From assembly GCF_014805625.2 (NCBI RefSeq), contig NW_023998485.1, forward strand, positions 283,511-347,510: 64,000 nt of DNA. Reading direction: 5' to 3'. Position numbers and translations under genes: made by a program. This document shows, piece by piece, positions 1 to 12,700 of the stretch (within the stretch, counting starts at the first letter, position 1; the number at the start of each line of letters is the position of its first letter). A model generated the notes under the pieces. The model saw only the letters and a list, made by a program, of their open reading frames with translations, was not told the origin of the DNA and searched no databases. Origin of the DNA: Glossina fuscipes. Lineage: Eukaryota > Arthropoda > Insecta > Diptera > Glossinidae.

Positions 1-3000
1 AGCATTCGTAGGCAAATATGTTTGATCAAACGTCGCTTTCCAAAAACAAGTGCAACTAATTATGTAGCACTTGAATTCATAGGTTATCTGATCGCTGAGA
101 GTATGTTTAACACAACTTATTGACATAGTTTGTGCGATAATTTGGTATAAAAAGGAAATGTTTCCTGGAATTAATTTCCTCTCCCTTTTTTTCTATAGCC
201 ATCGCCAAACGGAAGCATAGTAATGATAACGTTACCCTTGTAAAATCTTCCAATACGAATTGGAGAATCCACATATCTAGCGTCGAATCGATTACTTAGT
301 GATTTTTCCAAGAGATAACGAATTGGAATTACATGTAAACATATTTCAAACTGCAACTTATCTCTATGAGAGCACTATCTTTATATTTTACTCAACAATG
401 TAGATTATTGTCTTGGAGTATATTTGGGGAGCTTTGGATTGGTCGACTTATATACCAAAGAAACGACAAACACACGAAACATATTTACTTTTGTTTGCTT
501 AATTCGAAGGATACTGATGCTATGTCGTGATGGCTGATGAACAATGGTTGCGTGATGCCATCCAAAGTGCAAAGAAGCGTTGGCTGAATATACCTAGCGC
601 TACAGTGTAAAATGTATTATGAGTTGCTGAAAGGAAACTATTTCTAAGAAATGCAACCGCTAGCAATTGATGCAATTTAACCGAAAAATGGACACAATAT
701 ATCATAAAATCATGGCACGCATGATAATGTCATGATTTTTTAGCACGCCTTCTTTCGGGGCCGTATGAAAAAACCCCGGAGAACCTTAAACGCACTTAGA
801 ACAAATGTGCTACGTTCCTATGTATATTCGCCAGATATTACTTGACATCTGGTTAGCACTAGTTTCTATGGATGACAAGTGGAATGGTTATTCTTATGCC
901 TTGAAATAAGCGCTTTTTTCGCAAAAGGCCCTCAAGGTTTTAACTCTGCACCTTACCAATTTGTTCAGCTGTATGACTGTCCAATCGTCTTTTATTAAAA
1001 TTCTTCAGGCTGCTTATATTAGAAGAATGGACACTGCACTAGTTTAATTTTAGTAAATCCCTTTGAAAGTAATCTTGCTGTGCCCATAAGGCAACTCGCA
1101 ATATCTAAATTCTGAAAAAACCGGACTCAAGATATTTTCATGTATACTCTCGAATTTATAATACAACATCTACTAATTTAAAATTTGCGGTTATTCTGAC
1201 AGGCCCTTATGATAAACTCATTCGTTTATAGGTCCCCGAATGCGACCATGTTCAGATTCACTTTACGCGTTTTGCATATATTTATCTAAAACATATTCAA
1301 AGCCGTCGAGATGCCAGGCGGGAGAGCAAGCTAAAGATTAAATACAATACAATACAATAGAAATGAACTTCCGTTTTACTATAACTTCCTTTCAGGGTGT
1401 ACGAGACACTCAACAATATGCTACCAGTTTTTCTGGCCTTTTGGATTTCCCTAATGCATATACGTGCACACATAAACGCATGTACGCATTTACCAGGTTG
1501 ACAAAATTTACCTTGCATATCTTAAGTAACACACACGCACAAACATACGATATATTTGTTTTTTTTTTTTTATTTGTTTTAACATATCCAGCATTTTGTT
1601 AACTAAGCATTGTGTTTTGCATTTAAATAGGCAGAGAGGTAATCATCAGACAACCAACCCATACCATACCATCATATCATACCATTTTCTATGTAACACT
1701 TTACAGTAATAATAAAATGCATTTAGTTACGAAACGGATGGTTTTTGTTGTTACTTTTTGTTGTTGTTATTACCTACTGTGATATGTTTGTATATATTTG
1801 GATTTATGTTTTTGTATTGCAACACACCTGACACTGCTCGCACATACATTTTAGCTAAGCTGGGTGCGCGTGAGTTCAACAGAAATATTAAAAAAAAGAG
1901 AAAAACCGCATAAACTTACCAACACCAACGCACATATGGACATTTCAGACGGTACATTATTGCATCAAGTGTTTCTCTTTAGTATTTTATTGTCACTTTT
2001 TATTTTCTACCTATTGCTCTTCTTCTTCTTGCTTTGTTACTTTTTTTTTAGTCTTTTCTCTTATTACCATATGGCCAAACCTATCGTTTTATATCTATCT
2101 ATGCCTGTGTCACACACAAATGGAAAAAACGGTCTATTGCAATTTCATGGTTTATTGATGTCAATGACATTGATGTGTGCATGAGTTTATATACCGAAAC
2201 ATGTGGGTGCTCGAATATGTTAGTATTGTAAATGTATTCGGTCGCTTCATATTATAATATGATGGGCTTTTTTTAACGTAGGAAAAACAATTTTTTTTTT
2301 TCATTACAAAAGAAAAAAAGGCATAAATCGAGTAAACGTGCTGGTCAAAGTTTGGTTAACGATAAACATACAAAAAATTAAATGCAAAATTTTTAATTTT
2401 TATTGAATAAGTCCCTATGCATATTTTTTCTTGTCGTTCCTAGAAATATACCTTAACAGGTTCACGAGCACAAATAATACAGCATTTAAATCTTAAACCC
2501 ATTTGTTAATCATTTAATTTTATATAGCTATAATATATTAATAAAAGTCAAAGCGCTGTAGTAGGGCATAGCCTTCATCAAAATTTTGTCAAAACTGACT
2601 AAATATTACTATATAAAATACTAAATATGTACTAAATAATGAAGGGAATTATATAATTAATCCATCCAAGCCTACACATAAACATCGGTGACTCGGTCAG
2701 TTCGAAAACGATCATTTTGAAATCGCCAATAAAGGTAATAGAAATATTGAAAATCAGGAAGAACATTAGACAAAACTTCGTGCAAAAATCTAGAAGGTAA
2801 TGGACAAAATTTAAAGTCTTGGGCAGCCTTCCAACTTTTACGAGTGATTAAAATGACTTAATAAGTGGCATAAGTCAGAGAAGAGCTTTCAATATGCAAT
2901 GAATAGTATAGTACCTACCGGAAAACGCAGAGAATGCTTATCCTCTGACTGCTCGCAAGGACCCATCAAGCTGTTTCGTGGCGTCTATGACTATTCCAAA

Positions 3001-4199
3001 ATCCCGGGGACATGATCTAAAGATGTGTAGCCACTGACTAAACTGCGAGATTGTTACCCTTAATCATTTTCTCTTTCTGAGACCTCAGAATCACTAGTGG
3101 TGGAAATAATTTTGCTCTCTGATTTGCCACGCTGATCATTTGTATATAACCTTGTGCCATCGGTCACCATCTATAGTATCTACATATGTGTATCAGAAGG
3201 CCTTAATAAATATGTGTATATTTTTGATTAACATCCAATTATTAGCAGATCCCGCCATATACGTTTACTCATCTGTGTGCTTCCGTCCATCCCTTTTTCA
3301 CACTTCCCCGATACTGGGAGCCGTAAATATAATTGTAGTTTATATCGACATATGCCTCGTAAATTCCAATTGAAACAAATAAAAAAAAATTTTTACCAAT
3401 AAATAACACAATTGCACAATTGTCTATTTGAAATTTAATTTAAATATTAGTCCAGGAGAACTATAAGTGCGATATAAATCGCCCATCTTATAAACTAAGG
3501 TGTGACAATAAAATATTTGCTATTTTCATATTCTAATTTTAAGTAAAATATTTCTCAGATTCACACATATAATCTTCTGATCTGTTTATTATTTTCTCGC
3601 TTAAAATACAAAATGGGTTTAGACAGATTGAATGGCAACAGCGCCAACGGCTGAAAAAAATTACACTAAATAACGATTTTCTCAAATGTCTGCATTTTCC
3701 TCATTTGTGCTTTCGTTTAGAAGCATGGAAGTAGACGCTTGTGCCACTGGTGTTTGGTGTTCGTACCTTAAAGAGTCGACGATGATTTATTGAGCAATTT
3801 GTTGATGAAAACCATTGCAGCTCTGAAATTCAGTTCTGAATGCAGTTTTTTGGTTATCCGAATCCGACAATCAATGATCATGGCGGCGAATGATCTGGAA
3901 CATATTTTATTTCAGAAAACTCAAACGGATAAACGAGCTGTAAAGTGTTATAAAAATTTTGTTTCAACCAAAGTTTGACAACTCTGCGGGTGTGCTGTGG
4001 TCGAAGAATTGTCTTACTTTGTGTGATGAAATTTTGCAATCCCTTTTTTTATCTTATTGTTTAAAGCCCAATTAATTATAAATGTAAGAAAGAATTTAAA
4101 TTATTTGGATTATATTGAACCCCAATGAACTTCAATAAGTCTCTTTGTTTTTTTTTCTTGCTTGTTTACACTTCTTCTCTTGGTTTGCTCTTTATTTAA
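1..4199. other. gene-poor stretch, probable CenG1A intron
   Basis: I find no supported gene here. Open frames such as 1864-2184 are low-complexity, Phe/Leu-rich translations of T-rich DNA. The CenG1A exon at 6760-7243 reads leftwards and ends in a splice donor, and no continuation (small-GTPase-like, PH or ArfGAP domain) is visible below it. This region is therefore probably intron of that gene, with the rest beyond position 1. It contains only AT-rich unique-looking sequence with short homopolymers. Confidence 0.4.
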
Positions 4200-5176
4200 T
4201 ATGCCACTAGCCGTGCGAAGTTTACGTCTAACTTGTTCGCATTGCAAAAGTTTTTGCCATGCGAAGTGTGCAGGTATCAATGGCGATGCTGCAGATGCAA
4301 TCCTAGATTCTTCGAGAGGTTAACGTTTGTCGTGTCCTGACTGTAGGAAGCGGGATATTGACTTCTATAAATCTGTTCATGGAGATAAGGAACGGGTTTT
4401 CTGGCTTAAGCTAAAATCTCCTTACTCTGTGTGGATAGTTTAAAAAGATCAAGACAATGTTCGATATCTATCGTTACCAAGAGCGCTCATCTCCTCCCCC
4501 AACCTGTAAAAGACCAACTCGTAGTGTAGCGTACGGTACTTCACCACCGCCTTCGCTTAAATGTGATTCGTTGGCTCGTGTGGGTGCCCCATCTTTACCT
4601 AAAAAGAACGTTAACGTTTCCGCTATCGTTGGGTCGGTCGGTAATAAAATAATTACAATAAAGCTGGATAGACCTCCTCGTTTTAGATACGCTGAAGTGG
4701 CAAGGAAATGGCCTCTCAGTGGTTCCATTCAGGCTACTCTGGGTGCATCTCCAAAAAATAATAATAAAAATAACAAATCCGCCTCTCCCCCTGGCTATAT
4801 GAGGGGGCCTGCTAGTCACCATGCAGAGCAAATCGCACAAGCTGCACGAGCAAGTGTGGTTACCCCCTCTATATTCTCGCAAACTCAAAATTGTCTGCCT
4901 GCAAACCCTATTGTTCCTAGTAGGGATGACGTCTGCTTGACGGGAGTATCCCCCAGAACGGCAATATTCATGTCAAGACTGGCGCTTGACAGTTCTGAGA
5001 ATAACATAAAAAATTATCTGGCAGCTAAAGTTTCATCTGTCAATTTGAACCTTATGAGAATTTTCAAATTGGCTTCATCTCAATCTAGAGCTGTCTTTCG
5101 TTAAACAAACCGTTGTGGTCACTCAAATCATTAATTAAGGAATCCATTACCCAGAATCGACCGTAATACTAATTCG
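4200..5176 (+). mobile_element. LINE relic, ORF1 (gag-like) only
   Basis: This is a decayed non-LTR retrotransposon ORF1. From the ATG at 4202 it encodes a PHD-like zinc finger with CxxC, a His-x-x-Cys pair and, after a premature TAA, a second CxxC. After a further frame break an open segment at 4457-5104 gives a Pro/Ser-rich linker followed by a conserved block starting VVTPSIFSQTQN and running through FMSRLALDSSENNIKNYLAA. The same block recurs at about 31.9-32.7 kb (minus) and 50.7-51.0 kb (plus), which defines one family. Similarity stops near 5176, so RT and endonuclease are missing. The broken frame and divergence from the other two copies make this the oldest of the three. Confidence 0.75.
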
Positions 5177-5640
5177 GTAGTTTCATTTTTTCGAGGGACA
5201 TGGTTTGGCCACTGTGGCCTTTCAAAATTTGCGTATATGTTAGCCTATACCATGTTAAGTATGGAAATTTTCAAAGTCCCATAAAAAAATTCTCCGGGCA
5301 AAATTTAATATAACCTGCACACCGTTGGATAAGCTATTAATAAAGGATTCACTGTGTGTTAGTCTCATTTTTTCAAGGGACATGGTTTGGCCACAGTATC
5401 TCCGCAAACTTTCGCTTTATCAACCTCATTTATGGCATAGTGTAAAAAAGTTTTGGTTTCGAATATCAATTAATTTACATTCTCGAAAAGTTCTATTTTA
5501 CTCGTACTTTGAGTTAAATCCCTCCGAGACTTCATTTAACAGAATTCTGTTAAAGGCTTTTCAGAGCTCTGCAAAAAATTGTAGTTTGTGTCTTTGCTAG
5601 TAATATTTAAATATAACTTCACACCCTTCGTTATTTTCGA
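5177..5640 (+). repeat. degenerate repeat, two units about 184 bp apart
   Basis: The phrase TTTTTTCGAGGGACATGGTT at about 5187 recurs almost unchanged at about 5371, followed each time by TGGCCAC. The stretch ends near GTCTTTGCTAGT and then ACACCCTTCG at 5590-5630. A related pair with the same spacing and the same closing motif lies at 7742-8250. It looks like a non-autonomous element with internal tandem units. I do not recognise the family. Confidence 0.45.
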
Positions 5641-6759
5641 GTTTTCCGAGCAACTTTTATTAACCTTCACTTCATTTCTCCCCCAAATAAATTAAGTTAT
5701 GATATATTGATATAATAATACTTCAACTTTATTGACGATTTTTTAAAATTGAAAGGTTTCGATATAATATTGTTGTAGATATTACAAAATTTCACAAAAG
5801 TCGAACATAACTCCTTTCTTTTTGTCTCTGAATATTTCTTAAGCAAAATGTTCAAATATAGAATCACTGTAAGACGAGGACAGAAACCGAGCGTAATTGC
5901 ACAACAAAACTGAGCACGGGAATTCAATATTGACGCAGGAAAGATATTATTCGTAACTAAGATGCCGTCTTATATGTCCGCCGGAATGAAATCTGATATT
6001 TAAACGTCTTTGATACAAATATGTTTATCAGTATGGTGTATTAATTTTGTTTTTTTTTTTTTTTTCTTACTATTTTGCGGCGTTAGTCGGCGAGAATGAA
6101 TGAAAAATGCGCTTTACGCTGCTCATAAATATAAACAATTTTCCGGCCTAGGCTGTGACGGGTCTAACATATCGAAAATGTGCAAGGTCGCATACAGCAA
6201 TAAACGTTTGCGACTTTCGTAAGAAACATCAGCTATCCATGCATATACAATTACACAAATTGTATATACGCTAAAAAATATTTATCTCACTGTACATAAA
6301 AGGAATAACGGCAGACATTGCAAATAGTTAGAGAAATAAAAATAAACAAAGATATACTATAGAAAAAAAGAAAAGATGAATAGTGAAAAAGATATCAATG
6401 AAACAAAAGAGAAAATTAAAGCGATAGCTTTTACTGCAACGATTTCACTGAACATTTGATCGTTTCTACTAAATGTGCCAAAAACATGGCGGCTGACATC
6501 ATCTGCGATAGTTATTCAAGATGTTTTGCGAATGTCATCATTTATGCAAATTTCATTAAATTCGTTATACAGAAGTAAACCCACATACACGTGCATGCAC
6601 GCCTACATTCATAGCTTCTTTCAAATGAATAGACGCTCTAACTTTCTCAATATGTTAAAAAATGAATGGAGAATGAAAGGTTCAGGTTATTTAAGAGCAC
6701 ATAAGTGCAAGGTTGCCTTCATTATTATTATTACTTTTGTTATCTTTGCATTTACTTAC
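5641..6759. other. AT-rich stretch without a recognised gene
   Basis: There is no supported coding feature. On the minus strand this should be the start of the first CenG1A intron after the donor at 6759-6758. The 112-residue plus-strand frame at 6475-6813 has no recognisable domain, and it overlaps the CenG1A exon antisense. Confidence 0.35.
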
Positions 6760-7243
6760 CTTCAATGCAAACTACATGATCACGGATTTGTTGAGCGATT
6801 TGAGCATCTGTGATGGGTAGTAAATCGATTAAATCGTAGATGGCATAAATTGATGGATGCACGCTTTCAAAGCGTTGTATCTCTTGACGTATAGCTAACG
6901 AATTACTGATTAACGGTTGAGATGCTGACGACAGTACCGGTACAGCAACTACAACACCGGCTGTTGCCGGTAAAGCCGGTATAGTTGGTGTTGTAAAATG
7001 ATGCTGTTGATGCGTTATTTGATGCACTGCCGTCAGTTGCGTATGGTGTGTGGTGTCGGCTATAGCATTAGAATGTTGTTGTTGTTGTTGTTGCTGCTGC
7101 TGTTGCTGTTGTTGTTGCTGTTGCTGTTGTTGTTGATGATAATGATGGTGATGACCGTGGTGATGATGATGATTATTAGATTGCAAGTGTTGATGATGAT
7201 TCCTCAACACCGGCGGTGGCGTTTGATTATGATAATTATTCAT
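6760..7243 (-). CDS. CenG1A: centaurin-gamma / AGAP-type ArfGAP, first coding exon
   Basis: This exon encodes the first 161 residues of what I read as the fly orthologue of AGAP1/centaurin gamma, an ArfGAP with a GTPase-like domain, PH domain and ankyrin repeats that acts in membrane traffic. The diagnostic part is its C-terminal end, [20 protein letters not shown] followed by a leucine-rich stretch and [10 protein letters not shown]. This matches the N-terminal segment that precedes the GTPase-like domain in AGAP1. The N-terminal part is low complexity: His- and Asn-rich, with 20 consecutive Gln. The first ATG is at 7243-7241, with an in-frame TAA twelve bases further upstream; a longer frame would need a GTG start. 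The exon ends in phase 1 at a good donor (GAAG|GTAAGT, 6759 leftwards). The remaining exons are not in the window. It is transcribed away from the ACE cluster. Confidence 0.8.
7076..7135 (-). repeat. CAG/CAA trinucleotide tract (20 Gln)
   Basis: Twenty glutamine codons in the CenG1A exon, a mixture of CAA and CAG, are followed by a His-rich run. Mixed codons suggest a tract older and more stable than a pure CAG repeat. The opposite strand reads poly-Leu in an apparent frame that is only a shadow. Confidence 0.95.
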
Positions 7244-7741
7244 GTTCGCCACAATAAATTAATAATAATGTTAATAGCTCTTTGATTTGTTTTTCAATGT
7301 TTTTCTTACTTTTACTATTATCGGAAATTTTTCTTAAATTATTTTATTTAAATGACAGATACATTTGCACACAATGGACACACTATAGCACACAAAATGG
7401 TCGAATATTATTTCTTTGATTGAATTAGATCCTACGAGAAAAAATAAAGTAATTTTTAAAATTAATAAAAAAAAAAAAATTAATTGAAATCAAAAATTTA
7501 GATTAACAACAATTATGTAAAACAATCAGCAAAAATCGGAACATTTCTTCGCCCTTCCGAAGGGCTAACTTCTGCTGGTCCTTAGATTAAGTTTATATTT
7601 TTAAAGGTCATTTATCAAATTAGTAACTACCACGAAAAAAAAAAATATATATATGCGCCCCTGGTATGTAGATCTGAAACCGAAATTTACCAATAGGTGA
7701 GCTGAGCATGTCAATGTAGTTACTGTCAAACCACGTTATTC
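7244..7741. other. upstream region of CenG1A exon
   Basis: This lies immediately 5' of the CenG1A start codon on the minus strand and should contain its 5' UTR or an upstream intron. I see no convincing core promoter or acceptor. An A-rich tract lies at about 7470. Confidence 0.3.
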
Positions 7742-8250
7742 GTTTGGCCGCAGTAGAGTCTCAAATTTGCATGTTCTTCCATGTCCATGCTTCGCTAACA
7801 TACCAAATTTCAAAAAATCGGTGAAAAGAGTTTCCGAAAGAGAGTTTTAATTTTTTTTGCCCATTCGACAGGTACTTTTATATAGATTCACGTGATGTAG
7901 GTGAATACAGGTGACATTTTCTAGTTTAGCCGCACTAGTCTCAAATTTGCGCGTTATCCTATATCCATTTTTCGCTAACATGCCAAATTTCAATACACCG
8001 TTAAAAATAGCTCCCATAGGCAGAATTTGAATTTGTTTAGTTTGTTTGAAAGGTATTTTCATGTAGATTCGTGAAATGTCCACAAAAATATTTTCCTTTT
8101 CTTAATATGGGCGAAGTAGGTTTTGAAATCCAACTATATCTCAATTGTAATTATTTAACAGAGCTTTGCTAAGTCGTTGACAGATTTTTGGTAACAGAAA
8201 TGGTAGGTGTCTTTGCTAGTTAAATACGAATTTATCTTTACACCCTTAAA
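7742..8250 (+). repeat. degenerate repeat, two units about 184 bp apart
   Basis: GTCTCAAATTTGC recurs at about 7758 and 7940, and TTCGCTAACAT followed by CCAAATTTCAA recurs at about 7793 and 7974. The stretch closes with GTCTTTGCTAGTTAAATA and ACACCCTT at 8208-8250. Unit spacing and closing motif match the repeat at 5177-5640. Confidence 0.5.
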
Positions 8251-8259
8251 ATAGAAAAG

Positions 8260-9633
8260 ATTGCGAATTAAGCTGCTAAGTTGTGAGAACGCAATTTGTG
8301 AAGAATGCTGCGATCATAGAGAAAACATATACCCAATTTGCAAAGTATAGAATAGAAGTTGCAAGATACGGACAGGCAAATAGGATATGATCAGGAGATT
8401 GCAAGAGTCTACAAACGCTTATTCATTGTGTTAATTTTGAATAAATGATCATCATATCTCGTGTGATTAAGCATCATCCTGTTAATAACGAAAATAATGT
8501 CATGTCTGAGACCGCAAAAAAACAAGGAATATTTGTGGAAATAAAGAGTATAAGTGGCGGCCATAAAGTAAATTATTCCATCGCTCTTGGCAAGAAAAAA
8601 CTGAGTGTTTGCTGCCGATCGCCAAAACAAATTCCATCAGATTTTAGGCTATATAATAAAAATCTGATTTCTGTGTGGGTTTACCCGAGGGAAATGATTG
8701 CGGACTGACTCTATAAGGAATTCCTTTTGAAGGTGTGTAAGCAGATGGCTTCCAGGATCGCAAAACATGCGGCGGAAAATGTATCACTACGTGGGTGATT
8801 TGAGAAATAAGCTTCGATTTGGAAGCCAAAAGCCGCTGCCTGCAATGTCAATCTTCGATCCATCAGTAAAGGTGAGTGAGAAATGCTACCATTCAGTGTC
8901 GACCAAGCTCGAGTGGTGGTGATGCGCTTCTGCCGGAGTAACTGTGGCCTTTCTCACTAGTAAAAACTTAATTACTGACCGAAAATATTGAGAACCAAAA
9001 GGAATTTTGAATAAGCCATGTACATCAGTTCGTAAAATGCTGAAATTATTAATTTTGTCAGCAAATTTTTTAAAAAAGCAGGGAGGGGAATTCAATGATT
9101 AAAAGTCATAAATGAAAGGTAAGGCCGAATGATTCTCAAAAGAAAAAAGTTTATTAGACGAAAAGTTGGAGAGTAAATGAATTCTTTCTTGTGGAGGCAT
9201 AACGTTTGCCATTTGTTTCAAGCTTAGTGTGTGTACAGATTTGATGCCACCAACAGGCATTGCCATTGAATTCTGCATAATTTCATAAGGTCCTTGGAAT
9301 GTTCAATAAGAGCGATCTAATTTTGGCCTGACTAACTCGAGATACAGTCTAATCATACAAAGAGGAAATACCATGAAATACCAAAAATGGATTTCAGCAC
9401 GTTAATGAGCTGAAAACATTGTTTGGCAATTTTGTCAACGTGAGCAGCAGGAGAAAGTTTCGGGGGTAGAACAAAACCTAAAAATGAATGTTTTAACAAA
9501 CGGAATAGAAGAAGATAAGTAGGATAAGCTAAGTAGGATAAGCAGGATCGCCATTATTTAGTAAAACTAAATCCCTACTTTGGAGAAAATTTTGAATTTG
9601 CCTGGTTCGTGAATTGTAAAAGCGACTATCCCA
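8260..9633 (-). mobile_element. decayed LINE with endonuclease, RT tail and RNase H remnants
   Basis: Reading right to left on the minus strand, recognisable ORF2 pieces appear in the expected order. At 9633-9530 there is an endonuclease C-terminal segment (LQSRDLVLLNNGDPAYPT). At about 9485-9280 there is the RT-distal region (FLGFVLPPKLSP, then VDKIAKQCFQLINVLKS and LYLELVRPKLD). At about 8870-8820 there is an RNase H first motif, FTDGSKID. At about 8490-8370 there is the terminal block HTRYDDHLFKIN followed by CRLLQSPDHILFACP. RNase H plus this terminal block points to the I/LOA/R1 type rather than to the family at 4.2, 30 and 51 kb. The catalytic RT core is deleted between the first two pieces, and stops and frameshifts occur throughout, so it is dead. 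Confidence 0.7.
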
Positions 9634-9636
9634 ACA

Positions 9637-9780
9637 CACATTACAATGCGGAGATGTCGGACACGAAAAAACAAACGGTTAATTGCAGAATAAGACACAT
9701 TACAATTAGCTGGAGATGTCGGACCTGAAAAAAAAACAAACTGTTAATTGCACAATAAGACGCATTACAATTAGCTGGAA
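9637..9780 (+). repeat. short tandem duplication (59-65 bp period)
   Basis: CATTACAAT occurs at 9639, 9698 and 9763. Between occurrences lies a shared body containing GGAGATGTCGGAC, an A-rich run, AACAAAC and TTAATTGCA, then ATAAGAC. There are two full units and the start of a third. It abuts the end of the LINE relic. Confidence 0.75.
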
Positions 9781-12700
9781 TATAACAACTTATAGATCAA
9801 AAGCTCCCAAACGATATGGTGATATTTATTTTTTCTGGAATTCTGGCAGCAACAAACCTCAAAGTATGGAATGGAAAAATTCAGAACGCAGGAACAATCA
9901 CAGTATGATTCGGAATATTTAATCAGATTCCAAAACCCGACTCGAAAGCAATAAAAAAATTGTAATTACAATTTTTCTTAAAATTTAATTTTTCCAATTA
10001 TCCACTTTTTCCACAGAGGAGATATTCTACCACACCTGATAGATCAGCGTAGAGCCCTTATAAAATACCGATAAGTTTTATTAAAATATTACAAAGTCAT
10101 AAAAAATAAGAATAATTATTTCAAAATATATATATAATTACATGTTGATTACGAGGAATTTATGTCAATCCAGAAAGTATTACAAAAGCAGAAGTAAACA
10201 TTCCCCCAATATGTATACAAACACTATTACACACATGCAAGCGAAGGCATGTAAACAATACAAAAAAAAAACAGCAGAACTCAAACTTATTTTCTTTCTT
10301 TCTTATTCCACTCTTTTTACGCTCTTTAATAATTTATGAACTGCGAAAGGTGTGTGTTTTGCTTTTTTTGCATTCTTTCTTCTTTAAAATTATTAATTAA
10401 TTAATTTGTTGGCAATTGAATGAATTACTTTTTTCATGGTATTAATATTGAAAACAATTTCAACACGTCACATATGCACACATAACTATACATTTTTTAT
10501 ATTACTCCGCGTTTTCTGTTTTTAGCGTATAATATTTCGCATAAGCTCTCGCGACCAGAAAATTTACACATCTTTCTTTTAACGCATTCTAAAAAACACT
10601 AAACACCAACAGAAATAATGGTTATATGAAAGAAATCCTCTCAGAGTAAAGAAAATTACAATAAAAATGATAGCAATGGCCAATGATGCCATGTAAAAAA
10701 TCTGCTATTACGCCTTCACAAAAAAATAAAAAATTGTACCGAAATGACAACTCCATTAAAACAAACCACGGGGTAATCATGCATTGAGAGTTAGCTTACG
10801 TTTTGGTTCGATTTGAGATTGCGTATGCGATAGCATTCAGCATTGCTCAATTACCATGGGTTTTTTGGGATCACATAAGCACAAGAGTTTTTATATACGC
10901 TCCCCCACACTTGTCAAATTATGCGAAAGCAAGAGTTCACGTATTTATTATTGGTTGCTCTGAATTCATACTGATTGTTTAGAATTGCATCTACAAGAGA
11001 GAACATCTGTAAATTGAAAACAAAGTAAATTCCAAACAAAATTGTTTATACATAAACAGCTGAACCAAAACAAAGCACTAAAAAAAGCGAACTAACAAAC
11101 AAAAAAGAAAAAGAAAGTTATTGACCGAAAAAATATGAGTTATTCCCAAAAACAGAAATTGTAAAACAAGCAAAATTTCTTCTCCTTGAATTTTTTCATA
11201 ATTTTTTTAAATGAACATATAAGCCACATTTCTTGTTGGCTTAGTCCGTTTAATATCAGCAAACAAAAAAGAAATAAAAATTGAATATACGAAAGGTAAG
11301 TAATAATGATGTTAAATGTTAATAAATATTGTTTTGTATTAATTAATATATATCTTTTTGGATCATTTGATGAAAGAAGACCCAACTTTGCAATAGAGAA
11401 TTATTATGAGAAGGAGGAGGGCTCTGCTCGAAACCTGACGAAAGTGGTAATCGGTAATTTTCCTTTGCTAATTTAATTCTCTTCTTGTGCTCCTTTAATA
11501 ATTGATTTTACTCCCTTAATATTTGTTGGACCTTGTTTATAAAGCGTCTTTCACTATCGCTAAGCAAACCGGTTGTGTCAAATCGCGTTTACTTTTCTTG
11601 GGCGCATCTAACAAAAAAAAAAAAATGCTAAATCTTTTAAACAACAAATCATATAGGTGTATTTACCTGCGCTTCTTAACTAATCGTCTGTATCGCTCTC
11701 AGACATTACATACATTCAAGCCGAAAATTGCACAATAAAAGTTTGCTTACCGCGCTACTCCACTGCTGGCAAGCTAAGTGACCATTTCCTTCTCAGCCAA
11801 CTTGCGAATCTCTTTAATGGTTCACGACACCGTTTAGCTAAAAGCGAGTCGCTACTTCATCAATATTTGATTTGTTGTTTATTTTAACGATTTTGGAAAC
11901 CACAAACAAAAATAAACAAAAATTTGCTACTCTTTTCTACTTTTTCATTTACACATGGGTGATAGCAACGAAAACGAGAAAAAAGCTTTACGTGACCACA
12001 ACAAAAACGTTTATCAATTATCGATTTAGTCGTAAACGAAAGTTAACTTTTAGAGGTGCGATTACATTCTAAATTCCTTCGTAATTTAAAAGTAACCCAT
12101 TTCAGGCTAATTTGAATTCATCCGATCCGAAGTTTTAATTTAAACATATCGCATGCACTCTAATTTTTTGATATTCTCTCGTGTTCTTTTCCCTTACCTT
12201 TGAATAGTAGTGTTGTCAGCAATAGTATTTCACCTTTTAAAAGTCGTTTTTACCTAAGATTAATTCCCGTTATCGAACGCTACGTACCTTCGACTATATA
12301 TGAGACACAGTCGTTAAGGTGTTTTTTTTAAAGTTTATAAATTTATTTTTAAAGTTTATAATTTTAACTAACTTTAATAAAAATTACATTAATTTCAAAT
12401 TACGAAATAGTATTGCAAATTATTGTAAACCCTTAACCGTTCGTTGTTAAACAGCATGCAAAGGAACAAGAAAATTTTTTCCAAGTCCAAAATTCGATTA
12501 ATATTAATTAATTACCAGATCTGAAATCAACTCCAAAAATAAAATTGTATTTATTATGTTTGAATATTTGGTTGTTGCGTAATTATAAAAATTTTCGTGT
12601 TAAAAATATATAAGAATTAAAAGTTGACATTACTATGAAAACGGCTGTTTTACGTGATATGCACCTAACATGGTAAAAATGGAAAAATTACCTAATATAA

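Noticed and set aside
1864..2184. 106-codon plus-strand frame rich in Phe and Leu
   Set aside because: It is a translation of T-rich DNA, with no domain and no supporting splice or promoter context.
4474..4888. Minus-strand frames over the LINE ORF1 relic at 4.2-5.2 kb
   Set aside because: They are antisense shadows of the ORF1 coding segment.
6998..7285. Poly-Leu/Met frame on the plus strand across the CAG/CAA tract
   Set aside because: It is the shadow of the polyGln codons of CenG1A and is not a credible protein.
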